64,000 bases of DNA from JAJXWB01 sp047605445 (lineage in GTDB: Bacteria; Pseudomonadota; Alphaproteobacteria; Rhizobiales; Beijerinckiaceae). The notes under the pieces are model-generated. The model had not been told where the DNA came from. It did no database searches and saw only the letters and a list, made by a program, of their open reading frames with translations. Of this stretch, positions 45,445 through 53,763 are shown one piece after another. The DNA lies in assembly GCA_047605445.1 (NCBI GenBank), contig JASGFP010000004.1, positions 5,724-69,723 on the forward strand. The letters run 5' to 3'. Made by a program: the position numbers and the translations under genes. The first letter of the stretch is position 1. Every line of letters starts with the position of its first letter.

Positions 45445-46977
45445 TCAGGCGTCCTCGACCGTCTTCGGCAGATTGGCGACGTGCCAGTCGCGTAGCGCCG
45501 CCAGCGCGGGATGCGCGAGGTTCTTGCGCAGATAGCGTGTTACGCGGGGAATATGGCCGAGATATTGCGGCTTACGATCTCGCTTGTCGAGACGCGCGAA
45601 AATGCCGAGAATCTTAGTCGCGCGCTGGGCGCCGAGTATGGCGTAGGCGCGCGCGAAACCCGCCATGTCGAAGGCGTCGGTCGCGCTGCGGCGCAATTGC
45701 GCGTAATGGCCGAGCAGGCGCAGCTCCATCTCGTCCGGGACGGTCACGCGCGCGTCCTGCAGCAGTGACACGACATCATAGGCCGGATGGCCCATCACGC
45801 AATCCTGGAAGTCGATGACGCCGACGCGCCTGATCCCCTCGCGTTCGGGAAGCCAGATCAGATTGGGCGAATGATAGTCGCGCAAGGTCCATGTTGGCGG
45901 CGCGTTGACGATCTCGGCGGCGATCTGGCGCCACAGGTTGACGAAAGTCGCGCGCTGGCCCGAGGACAAATGCGCGCCCGCGACATGCGGCCCATACCAG
46001 TCGACCAGCAGTTCGATCTCGATCATCAGCGCATCGAGATCGTAGGGCGGGATGCGGTAGGCGGCGCCGTCGTCCATCGCCACCGTGTCGGGGCGCGGCT
46101 GCGCATGAATATGCGCGAGCGCCGCTGCTGCTTCCGCGTAGCGTTCGCGGATCGGGCCTTGCTCGTCGACCACGCCCTGTGCGCCGAGATCTTCGAGAAC
46201 GGCGTAGCCGCTGTCGAGATCGGCGGCGTAGATTTTAGGCGCGGAGAGGCCTGCGTCGTTGAGCGCCTGATCGATGGCGACGAACGGACGGATGCTTTCG
46301 GCCAGCCGTGCGATGGCGCTGTAGGGCTTGCCGTAGCGAACCGGCGGACCGTCGGGTCGCGGCGGCGAGATCATCAGGATCGCCTGTGCGCCATCGGGTT
46401 TCGTCAGCCGCTCGTAGGCGCGCGTCGAGGCGTCGCCGAGCATGAAGGCGCGCGTCGCATCCTGCCAGCCTGCGGCGCGCAATATTTCCATCGCGCCCTT
46501 GGCGCGGGCGACGCGCGTGGCGAAGCCGCCGAAGCCGGTCAGCTCGATGACCCGTTTCTCGCCGCCCTCCGGCGGAATGGTCAGGCGGACGTCGAGACGT
46601 TCTTCCGGCAGCGCGCCGCCGGCGCGATCGGCCCATTCGACCAGAACGAGCGCGCTGTCCGTCGCCTCTTCCCAGCCGAGTTCGGCAAGTTCGGCCGGAT
46701 TGCCGATACGGTAGAGATCGGCGTGCACGATCGGAAACTCACCGGCTTCGTACACCTGCATCAGCGTGAATGTGGGGCTTGGAACCTCGAGATCGGCGTC
46801 GCCGGAAAGCCTGCGGACGAGCGCGCGCGCAAAAGCTGTCTTGCCGGCGCCGAGATCGCCGGAAAGCGTCACGAGATCGCCCGGCCTGACGAGGCCTGAC
46901 ACGTCGTCGGCGATCTGGCGCGTGCCTGCTTCGTCGGCGACGTCGATCCGCCAGGTGGTCGGATGGTTTCCGTTCAT
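45445..46977 (-). CDS. TsaE-AmgK fusion: tRNA t6A ATPase plus amino-sugar kinase
   Basis: A 510-residue two-domain protein. Residues 1-150 are TsaE, the ATPase that helps make N6-threonylcarbamoyladenosine in tRNA: Walker A GDLGAGKT (40-47), SPTFTLMQVY (67-76), DLYR (87-90) and VEWADR (113-118). Residues about 165-505 are an AmgK-type kinase that phosphorylates MurNAc or GlcNAc at C1, with catalytic Asp367 and Asn372 in LRDYHSPNLIW and the metal motif VIDFQDCVMGHPAYD. The start overlaps the divL stop (ATGA), and murU follows at once. Such fusions occur in rhizobia. Both domains look intact. Confidence 0.92.
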   Translation of the reverse strand: MNGNHPTTWRIDVADEAGTRQIADDVSGLVRPGDLVTLSGDLGAGKTAFARALVRRLSGDADLEVPSPTFTLMQVYEAGEFPIVHADLYRIGNPAELAELGWEEATDSALVLVEWADRAGGALPEERLDVRLTIPPEGGEKRVIELTGFGGFATRVARAKGAMEILRAAGWQDATRAFMLGDASTRAYERLTKPDGAQAILMISPPRPDGPPVRYGKPYSAIARLAESIRPFVAIDQALNDAGLSAPKIYAADLDSGYAVLEDLGAQGVVDEQGPIRERYAEAAAALAHIHAQPRPDTVAMDDGAAYRIPPYDLDALMIEIELLVDWYGPHVAGAHLSSGQRATFVNLWRQIAAEIVNAPPTWTLRDYHSPNLIWLPEREGIRRVGVIDFQDCVMGHPAYDVVSLLQDARVTVPDEMELRLLGHYAQLRRSATDAFDMAGFARAYAILGAQRATKILGIFARLDKRDRKPQYLGHIPRVTRYLRKNLAHPALAALRDWHVANLPKTVEDA

Positions 46978-49568
46978 GACGGCGTCCGCCTGTCTTCTGT
47001 GCCTTCGGCCGCGACGATGCTGAGCTGTGGCTTGATGAAGCGCGCCGGAAAGATGCACGTCACCGCTGTGCCCTCGCCGGGCGCGGAATCGATATGAATC
47101 TTGCCGCCGTGCAGTTCGACCAGGGCCTTCACGATGGACAGACCGAGCCCGACGCCGCGATGGCGCGTTCCGATTGTGTGGCTCTTGAAGCGGTCGAACA
47201 CCTTGTCGAGCACATCGGGCGGTATGCCGCGGCCATTGTCGGTCACCTTGAATGCAATCTCGTCGCCGCGTCGCAGCGCCGCCAGCGTCACGGTCTGGCC
47301 GGGCTCGGAAAAGCCGATCGCGTTCGACAGCAGATTGAAGAGAATCTGCCGCAGCCGCTTGGCGTCCGCGTGGAACGAACCGACGTCGTCGCGCGCTACG
47401 ATCGACAGGTTGATGCCCGACTCGGACAAGCGGTCCTGAATGCCCGCGGCTGCGGCGCGCATCGTTTCGGCTACGTCCACGTCCTCCAGTTCGAGCTGCA
47501 TCCCGTCCTTGTCGATCGTTGCGAGGTCGAGAATGTCGTTGATGATGGCGAGCAGCGCCGACGATGATTTCATCACATAGCCGACATACTCGCGCTGGCG
47601 CGCGTTGAGCGGGCCGACGCTCTCGTCGTCGAGCAGCTGGATGAAGCCGATGATGTTGGTCAGCGGCGAACGCAATTCGTAGGAAATGTGGTGGACGAAA
47701 TCGTTGCGCAGGTTCTCCGCATCGATCAGCGCCTGGTTGCGATCGGTGAGCGCGCGTTCGACGCTGACTTGCGCGGTCGCGTCGATGAAGGTGACCAGCG
47801 TGGCGCCGTCCGGCAGCGGCTGGGCGCCGCAATCGAGCACCAGCCCATCGGCGCGGGTCATGCGGAATGAATGGCCCATGCGCTGTTCGTGCAGACCGGT
47901 CACGACTTCCCGAAGTTTGCCGAAGCCGCCTCCCGGGCCCGCCAGCGGCGCGCATTGCTGGGCGATGGCGTCGAAATGCGGGTGGGAGACGAGGGCGGCG
48001 CCGTCGAGCCGCCACATCCGCGCGAAGGCGGGATTGTGCAGTTTGAGTTTGCCGTCCGTCCCAAACACGGCGACGCCCTCCTGCAGCGTGTCGAGCGTCT
48101 CGTTCTGCACGCTCATCATCTGCTTGAAGCGCGATTCGATCTCGAAGCGTTCGCTCACGTCGTCGTAGAGATAGGTGACGCCGCCGTGCGGGCTCGGATT
48201 GGAGACGACGCGGAAGGTGCGGCCGCCCGGCACATACCACAGGTGTTCGCGCGTCTCCTGCGATTGGTAGGCCGACATCAGGCCGGCCTTCCACGACCGG
48301 AAGTCGGCCTGTTCCGGCAGACGGCGTTCGGCGCGCAGCCGGTCGAGAATCTCCGGGTCGCTCGGGCTCTGGGCGAGGAAGTCCTGCGGCAGCTGCCAGA
48401 GTTGGCGATAGGCGGCATTGTGAAAGACGAGCCGCTTGCGTCCGTCGAAGATCGCCACCGCCGTGGGCAATTGGTCGAGCGTGCGTGTATGCGACTCCAT
48501 CTGCTGTTCGAGATTGTCGCGCACGGCTTCCAGCTCGCTCAGATCCTGCGCGTAGCCGACCGAACCGCCGCGCGTCGGCACGTCGACGATGTCGAGCAGG
48601 CGCCGCGCGCCCGAAACCAGCCCCGGCTGGCGCGCGCGCCATGTCTCGCCGGCGCTCGTCGCGCGGCGGCTCGCTTCGCGCGAATCGCGGTCCAGCAGTT
48701 CCACGCTCTTGGCCACGGCTTCGGCGGGATCGTGCGCCTCGACAGCGCGCGCGTAGGCGGCGTTCACCCACGACAATTTGCCTTCGTCGTCGCGGGTCCA
48801 TACCGGCGCGGCGATGGAATCGAGCATGGCGCGAAGCGCGTCGGTCTGCGCGCCGAGTTCGGCGTGGCGCTGGCGCAGCGACAGCAGTTCGAGCCGGTCG
48901 CCGGAGACGTCGCGGATGCGCAGGACAGCGCGGCCGGCGATGGCGCGGCCGTCGGCTTCGAGATGGCGGCCGGCGAGCGACACCAGCGACATGCGAAAGC
49001 CCTCGCCGCGCCGGCGCAGGCGTTCCACGCAATCGTCCAGCCGTTGCGCCAGCGCCGGCTCGAGCCAGGCGCCGAAGCCGAGCACACGGCGCGGTACGGG
49101 CGCATCGGTCACAAGGCCGATCTCGCCCTCGATCTCCGGTTCGCCCGAGGCCGAGCCCCAGGCGACGATGATCTGCGGCTCGGCGGAGAGGAACACATGC
49201 GCTCGCTCGAGTTTCGCGCGCGCGGCCTCGAGCTCGGCCACCAGCGCGCTTTCACGCTGCGTCCATTGCTTGCGACCGGTCAGATGCAGCAGGGCGGTGA
49301 TAGTCGCGAAAATGACGAGGCCGACGACCAGCGACACGCCCACGACATTGGATTCGTGCAACGGCTGATCGATCGCCTGCGCCAGCGCAGGCGCGGCCGT
49401 GGCGAGCGCAAGCCAGGAGGCGGTGGCGCACAGCGCGGAAGCGCGCCTGGCGAACGCTGCGCCGATGCGGCGAAAACATGCGAGAAAAGGCCTTTGCGGC
49501 GGGCTCTCGTCGGGCGGGCGCCTCAGCGCAATCACGAGGTGATCCTGCCGCCGCCGCCCCATTGCCAT
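46974..49568 (-). CDS. divL: DivL-like sensor kinase with Tyr in the H-box
   Basis: An 864-residue membrane protein. A hydrophobic segment (about 45-65) and a second one (about 75-95) are followed by a long region with PAS-type modules (roughly 240-600) and then a histidine-kinase-like core. In the H-box FVHHISYELRSPLTNIIGF the usual phospho-accepting His is Tyr630. The ATP-binding part keeps an N-box (ILFNLLSNAIGFS), DNGRGIP and GVGLGLSIVKALVELHGG. Caulobacter DivL has the same His-to-Tyr change and regulates CckA and CtrA. The order with tsaE, murU and addBA also fits divL loci of rhizobia. Start ATG 49568; an ATG at 49562 has a better-placed AGGGG. Confidence 0.82.
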   Translation of the reverse strand: MAMGRRRQDHLVIALRRPPDESPPQRPFLACFRRIGAAFARRASALCATASWLALATAAPALAQAIDQPLHESNVVGVSLVVGLVIFATITALLHLTGRKQWTQRESALVAELEAARAKLERAHVFLSAEPQIIVAWGSASGEPEIEGEIGLVTDAPVPRRVLGFGAWLEPALAQRLDDCVERLRRRGEGFRMSLVSLAGRHLEADGRAIAGRAVLRIRDVSGDRLELLSLRQRHAELGAQTDALRAMLDSIAAPVWTRDDEGKLSWVNAAYARAVEAHDPAEAVAKSVELLDRDSREASRRATSAGETWRARQPGLVSGARRLLDIVDVPTRGGSVGYAQDLSELEAVRDNLEQQMESHTRTLDQLPTAVAIFDGRKRLVFHNAAYRQLWQLPQDFLAQSPSDPEILDRLRAERRLPEQADFRSWKAGLMSAYQSQETREHLWYVPGGRTFRVVSNPSPHGGVTYLYDDVSERFEIESRFKQMMSVQNETLDTLQEGVAVFGTDGKLKLHNPAFARMWRLDGAALVSHPHFDAIAQQCAPLAGPGGGFGKLREVVTGLHEQRMGHSFRMTRADGLVLDCGAQPLPDGATLVTFIDATAQVSVERALTDRNQALIDAENLRNDFVHHISYELRSPLTNIIGFIQLLDDESVGPLNARQREYVGYVMKSSSALLAIINDILDLATIDKDGMQLELEDVDVAETMRAAAAGIQDRLSESGINLSIVARDDVGSFHADAKRLRQILFNLLSNAIGFSEPGQTVTLAALRRGDEIAFKVTDNGRGIPPDVLDKVFDRFKSHTIGTRHRGVGLGLSIVKALVELHGGKIHIDSAPGEGTAVTCIFPARFIKPQLSIVAAEGTEDRRTPS

Positions 49569-50000
49569 CCCCTGTTCGAGGCGCAAGCGAGCGCCGGCCG
49601 GTTCGCCGACAGCAAGAGCCTCCAGTCCGGCAGCGTCCGCCTCGCTGCCCGAATCAGTCCAATTTAGCCTTAGGCGAGGGTCCTGAGAAAGTGGTTAACG
49701 AGAGGGAAATTCGCCGTCTCCGCGGTCCCGGCATGTGGCCATCCAACTACGCCTGTCGGCATGGCTTCCGTTGTTTGACAGTATACAGATTATATGGTCA
49801 CCTTGCTTCCCACAGGATCGCGCCGCTACGGGACTGCATCTGTCGCCGCAGCGGCTTCGCGCGTAACATCCGAAACGGCTTCTGGAAGGACTGCGCGCCC
49901 GCGCCGCGGTCGGCGCGCGTTCAAACGGCAAGTGGATTAAAGCGTCGCCAAGGCCCTGCAACAGGCTCTGGAACAACAGTCGCAGCAGGAGGGAACTGGT
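49569..50000. other. Divergent intergenic region between divL and the gentisate dioxygenase gene
   Basis: This 432-base stretch has no credible gene. Its main feature is an A+T-rich island at 49771-49797 with a perfect TTGACA on the plus strand (49775-49780), a perfect TATAAT on the minus strand (49789-49794) and the palindrome GTATAC (49781-49786). It probably holds the promoter or a regulator site for one or both genes. AGGAGGG precedes the start at 50001. Confidence 0.6.
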
Positions 50001-51044
50001 ATGTCGAAGCTCGGCACGCTCGAGGAGCTTCCGCTCGAATATCGCAACGGCCTGACGTCGCGGAATCTTGTGCCGCTCTGGCCAAATCTCCGCGCGGCGC
50101 TGCCTTACGATATTCCCTCGCGCCGCACCAAGCCGATGGTCTGGCGCTACGCCGACATCCGTCCGGAACTGCTCAAGGCCGGCGATCTCACGCCGATCGA
50201 GAAGGCCGAGCGCCGCGTGCTTGTGCTCGCCAACCCCGGCCTCGGGCTGGAGAACATGCAGGCGACGCCCTCGATCTACATCGGCATGCAACTCATCCTG
50301 CCGCGCGAGACCGCGCCCAATCACAAGCACACGCCGAGCGCCGTGCGCTTCGTCGTGGAAGGCGAGGGTGGTTTCACTGTCGTCGAAGGCGAAAAAATGC
50401 CGATGGAAAAGGGCGACCTCATCCTGACGCCCTCGGGCCTGTGGCACGAGCACGGCCACGAGGGAGCCGGCCCCGTCGTCTGGCTCGACGCGCTCGACCT
50501 GCCTATGGTCTTCGCGCTCGAAGCCTCCTATGCGCTCGACGGCGAACCGCAGACGGTGCGCAACCAGCCTGATTCCTCGCAGAGCCGTTACCGGCGCGCA
50601 GGCCTCGTGCCCTACGCCTCGCTGCGCGCACAGCGCCCGCGCTATCCGCTCTGCCGCTTCCCCTGGAAAGATACGCGCGCTGCATTGCAGGACCTCGCCA
50701 CCGTGACGGACAAAGGCGAGCCCGTGCAGATCGCCTATGTGAACCCGGAAACCGGCGGCGAGTGCCTGCCGATCCTCGGATTCTCCGCGATCATGCTGCG
50801 CCCGGGCGAAACCATCCGCCCCGTCCGCCGCTCGGCCTCGGCGGTTCTGCATGTGGTGGAAGGCGAGGGGCAGGCGAAGATCGACGGCGTCGAACTGGAT
50901 TGGGGCGGGCAGGACACGATGGCTGTGCCGACGCATGCGCGCGTCGAAATCACGAACCGGTCTCCATCGAAGCCCGCGTATCTATTCCAGGTGGACGATG
51001 CGCCGATGCAGAAGAAGCTTGGGTTCTTCGAGGAGTTTGGGTGA
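50001..51044 (+). CDS. Gentisate 1,2-dioxygenase
   Basis: A 347-residue bicupin enzyme that opens the ring of gentisate (2,5-dihydroxybenzoate) using iron and oxygen, giving maleylpyruvate. The N-terminal cupin has the iron ligands in TAPNHKHTPSAVRF (His108, His110) and the later WHEHGHEG histidine; a second cupin-like domain (about 250-340) lacks a full ligand set. The length is normal. AGGAGGG lies ahead of the ATG. No maleylpyruvate isomerase or fumarylpyruvate hydrolase is adjacent, so the pathway is split. Related salicylate or 1-hydroxy-2-naphthoate dioxygenases share this fold, so the substrate needs care. Confidence 0.85.
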   Translation: MSKLGTLEELPLEYRNGLTSRNLVPLWPNLRAALPYDIPSRRTKPMVWRYADIRPELLKAGDLTPIEKAERRVLVLANPGLGLENMQATPSIYIGMQLILPRETAPNHKHTPSAVRFVVEGEGGFTVVEGEKMPMEKGDLILTPSGLWHEHGHEGAGPVVWLDALDLPMVFALEASYALDGEPQTVRNQPDSSQSRYRRAGLVPYASLRAQRPRYPLCRFPWKDTRAALQDLATVTDKGEPVQIAYVNPETGGECLPILGFSAIMLRPGETIRPVRRSASAVLHVVEGEGQAKIDGVELDWGGQDTMAVPTHARVEITNRSPSKPAYLFQVDDAPMQKKLGFFEEFG

Positions 51045-51055
51045 GCAGCTCCACT

Positions 51056-51165
51056 TCATGGCCGGGCTTGACCCGGCCATCCACGCGTTGCGGCTCTATC
51101 GTAGTCCGAGGAAGAAGCCTGCCCCATCCGCGTGGCGTGGATGCCCGGGACAAGCCCGGCCATGA
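51056..51165. repeat. Palindromic intergenic repeat, family C
   Basis: Imperfect inverted repeat with arms beginning TCATGGCCGGGCTTGACCCG (51056-51075) and ending GCCCGGCCATGA (51154-51165); inner parts CCATCCACG and CGTGGATG pair. It fills the gap between the convergent gentisate dioxygenase and nth genes. This type is common between genes in Hyphomicrobiales. Confidence 0.7.
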
Positions 51166-51177
51166 CGGCTTAGTGCG

Positions 51178-51894
51178 TCAAATCGTCTTCTCCGAACTCG
51201 TGCACAAATCCGCGATCACGCAACGCGCGCATTCCGGTTTGCGCGCCTTGCACACATAGCGGCCGTGCAGGATCAGCCAGTGATGGGCATGCAGCAGAAA
51301 TTCCTGCGGGATGATTTTCAATAGGCCGAGCTCCACTTCGAGCGGCGTCTTGCCGCGCGCCAGCGGAATGCGGTTCGAGACGCGGAACAGATGCGTGTCG
51401 ATGGCGATGGTCGGCTCGCCGAAGGCGATGTTGCGCACGACGTTGGCGGTCTTGCGCCCCACGCCCGGCAACGCCTCCAGCGAGGCCGCGTCGCGCGGAA
51501 CCTGCCCCCCGTGGCTGTCCACCAATATCTGCGACAGCGCGATCACATTTTTCGCCTTGCCGCGAAAGAGCCCGATGGTCTTGATGAAGTCGCGCACGTT
51601 TTCTTCGCCGAGCGCCAGCATTTTCTGCGGCGTGTCGGCGGCGGCGAACAGCCCGCGCGTCGCCTTGTTGACGCCGGCGTCGGTTGCCTGCGCCGACAGA
51701 ACCACCGCCACGAGCAGTGTATAGGGGTTCACATATTCCAGTTCGCCCTTCGGCTCCGGGTTCGCCGCGCGCAGGCGCGTAAAAATCTCGCGGACGGTCG
51801 CCGGGTCGGCGTATTTCCGCCATGCCGGCTTTTTCGGCGCCGGCGGCTTTTTTGCGCGGGACGGCGTGGCCGTCGGCCTCTTCTTTTCCAGCAT
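51178..51894 (-). CDS. nth: Endonuclease III
   Basis: A 238-residue DNA glycosylase/AP lyase that removes oxidised pyrimidines in base-excision repair. The helix-hairpin-helix LPGVGRKTANVV holds the catalytic Lys148, and the catalytic Asp166 is in IAIDTHLFRV. The C-terminal iron-sulfur ligands Cys215, Cys222, Cys225 and Cys231 keep the C-X6-C-X2-C-X5-C spacing. An N-terminal extension of about 28 residues is rich in Lys, Pro and Ala, as in many alphaproteobacterial forms. The ATG at 51894 overlaps with the start region of the divergent DUF2244 gene, leaving almost no room between them if that gene started further upstream. Confidence 0.95.
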   Translation of the reverse strand: MLEKKRPTATPSRAKKPPAPKKPAWRKYADPATVREIFTRLRAANPEPKGELEYVNPYTLLVAVVLSAQATDAGVNKATRGLFAAADTPQKMLALGEENVRDFIKTIGLFRGKAKNVIALSQILVDSHGGQVPRDAASLEALPGVGRKTANVVRNIAFGEPTIAIDTHLFRVSNRIPLARGKTPLEVELGLLKIIPQEFLLHAHHWLILHGRYVCKARKPECARCVIADLCTSSEKTI

Positions 51895-51937
51895 GACGTT
51901 TTATATTGTCGGGGTCGCGTTCCCGCAAAGCAGTCCC

Positions 51938-52429
51938 ATGGCCGAAGCCTACGACAAGCCGATCTACGCCGTGCGGCTGCGTCCGCACCGCTCGCTGACG
52001 CGCGAGCAGGCGAATATGCTCGTCTTCGTCGTCAGCGCGGCGATCTGCGTCATCAGCCTGCCTTTCTTCTTTCTGGGCGCCTGGCCGATCATCGGTTTTC
52101 TCGGGCTGGATGCAGTTGGAATCTGGCTCGCCTTCACGCTCTCGTTTCGCGCCGCCCGCGCCTACGAGGATTTGCGCCTCACCTCGCTCGAACTGGCGCT
52201 CGACAAGGTTCCCGTGCGCGGCAAAACGCGCGAATTCCGCTTCAATCCGTTCTGGGTGCGGCTCGACCGCGCCGAGCACGAGGAATTTGGCCTGCAGCGT
52301 CTGACGCTCGTCTCGCATGGCCGCAGCATCGAGTTTGGCGGTTTCTTGGGGCCTGAGCAGAAGGCCGAGGTCGCCGGGGATTTGTCGCTGGCGCTGGCGC
52401 GCGCCCGGCGGGGGCCTGACCTGTCGTAG
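51938..52429 (+). CDS. DUF2244 membrane protein
   Basis: A 163-residue protein with two hydrophobic segments (about residues 29-47 and 50-68) after the motif YAVRLRPHRSLTREQ, and a soluble part with RAYEDLRLTSLELAL. These are marks of the DUF2244 family, membrane proteins of unknown function common in alphaproteobacteria. The ATG at 51938 is preferred. An in-frame ATG at 51893 would overlap the nth start, and a TATATT (51902-51907) between them could be the promoter -10. It is divergent from nth. No function can be given from the sequence. Confidence 0.85.
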   Translation: MAEAYDKPIYAVRLRPHRSLTREQANMLVFVVSAAICVISLPFFFLGAWPIIGFLGLDAVGIWLAFTLSFRAARAYEDLRLTSLELALDKVPVRGKTREFRFNPFWVRLDRAEHEEFGLQRLTLVSHGRSIEFGGFLGPEQKAEVAGDLSLALARARRGPDLS

Positions 52430-52474
52430 GAATCGGGTGGCGACCGTCGCCCCGAACCGTCAGAATCGGACGAA

Positions 52475-53368
52475 ATGAGACGGAACCACGCCATGCTGCA
52501 ACGCGCGAACCCCGAAACCTTCGCTCCTCTCGATCTCGCCGACGATTACGAGCGCGTGCGCGCTGCGATCGAATTCATGACCAAGGCCTCCCGTCGGCAG
52601 CCGGAAGTCGAGGAGATCGCCGCTCATGTCGGCCTGTCCGGCTCGCATTTCCATCATCTGTTCAAGCGCTGGGCCGGGCTGACGCCGAAGGCCTTCCTGC
52701 AGGCCGTCACCATCGACCACGCCCGCGCTCTGTTGCGCGACAGCGCCAGCGTGCTCGACGCCTCCTATGAGGTCGGCTTGTCCGGTCCGGGCCGCCTGCA
52801 CGATTTGTTCGTGGCGCACGAGGCGATGACTCCGGGCGACTTCAAGCGCGGCGGCGAGGGACTCGTCCTGCGCTACGGCTACCATCCCTCGCCCTTCGGC
52901 GAAGCCATCGCCGTCATCGCGCCGAAAGGTTTGGCGGGACTTGGCTGGGTCGACGCGGGTGACCGCAAGGCGGCGCTTGACGACATGATCCGACGCTGGC
53001 CCAACGCCCAATTCGTGGAAGACGACGAAGTGACCGAGCCCTATGTGCGGCGCGCCTTCGACGCCAGCGAATGGCGCCCGGACCGGCCGCTGCGTCTCGT
53101 GCTCATCGGCACGGATTTCGAACTGCGCGTCTGGGAGACGCTGCTTTCGATCCCGATGGGTCGTGCGACCACCTATTCCGATATCGCGCGCAAGCTCGGC
53201 AAGCCGCAGGCGGCGCGCGCGGTCGGCGCGGCTGTCGGCAAGAACCCGATCTCTTTCGTGGTGCCCTGCCATCGCGTGCTCGGCCGTTCCGGCGCCGTCA
53301 CGGGCTACCACTGGGGCCTTGCCCGCAAACAGGCGATCATCGGCTGGGAGGCCGGCAAGAGCGCCTGA
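52475..53368 (+). CDS. Ada-like protein: AraC-type HTH plus O6-alkylguanine-DNA methyltransferase
   Basis: A 297-residue two-domain protein. Residues about 25-125 form an AraC-type helix-turn-helix (EEIAAHVGLSGSHFHHLFKRWAGLTPKAF). Residues about 140-295 form a DNA alkyltransferase with active Cys265 in VVPCHRVLG and the RAVGAAVGKNP helix. It removes alkyl groups from O6-guanine by transfer to its own cysteine. The N-terminal metal-binding, phosphotriester-repair domain of Ada is missing, so methyl-activated transcription may be lost. Starts at 52475 or 52493 are both possible. It is convergent with the MAPEG gene: their stop codons are directly adjacent. Confidence 0.9.
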   Translation: MRRNHAMLQRANPETFAPLDLADDYERVRAAIEFMTKASRRQPEVEEIAAHVGLSGSHFHHLFKRWAGLTPKAFLQAVTIDHARALLRDSASVLDASYEVGLSGPGRLHDLFVAHEAMTPGDFKRGGEGLVLRYGYHPSPFGEAIAVIAPKGLAGLGWVDAGDRKAALDDMIRRWPNAQFVEDDEVTEPYVRRAFDASEWRPDRPLRLVLIGTDFELRVWETLLSIPMGRATTYSDIARKLGKPQAARAVGAAVGKNPISFVVPCHRVLGRSGAVTGYHWGLARKQAIIGWEAGKSA

Positions 53369-53761
53369 TCAGAGGCCGGCCAGCGCCTTGGCGATGCCGA
53401 ACAGCGCACCGACGAACAGCACGCCGGCGGCCGCCGCCTGGATCGCGAAACCGCGCCCGCGTTTCGCGGCGTCCTGCGAATAGGTGAGAATGTAGAGCGC
53501 GCGGCCGCCGATCCACACGAGGCCGATCAGCGCGGCCCAGCGGTCCGACAGGTAGAGCGCGAACAGCCACAGCGACGGCAGGAAGATCGGCATCCATTCC
53601 ATCATGTTCTGATGGGCGCGGAAGATGCGCTCGAAATTCGGATCGCCGGTAATCGCCGGCGCCTTGATCTTGTAGGCGCCGCGCGCCTTGCCGACGTTGA
53701 AGTCGGCCCAGAAGTAGACGGCGATGGAAAGAAGCGTGACGAGCGCGGTCCAGTGCGGCAT
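53369..53761 (-). CDS. MAPEG family membrane protein
   Basis: A 130-residue protein with four hydrophobic segments (about 4-20, 58-78, 82-98, 110-128). The segment FERIFRAHQNMMEWMPIFLP is the family signature of MAPEG proteins, the membrane-associated eicosanoid and glutathione metabolism group. Bacterial members are often microsomal GST-like, but the activity here is unknown. The ATG at 53761 opens the first membrane segment. It starts 2 bases after the queC stop codon, so the two are probably co-transcribed. It is convergent with the Ada-like gene with no gap. Confidence 0.88.
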   Translation of the reverse strand: MPHWTALVTLLSIAVYFWADFNVGKARGAYKIKAPAITGDPNFERIFRAHQNMMEWMPIFLPSLWLFALYLSDRWAALIGLVWIGGRALYILTYSQDAAKRGRGFAIQAAAAGVLFVGALFGIAKALAGL

Positions 53762-53763
53762 GG

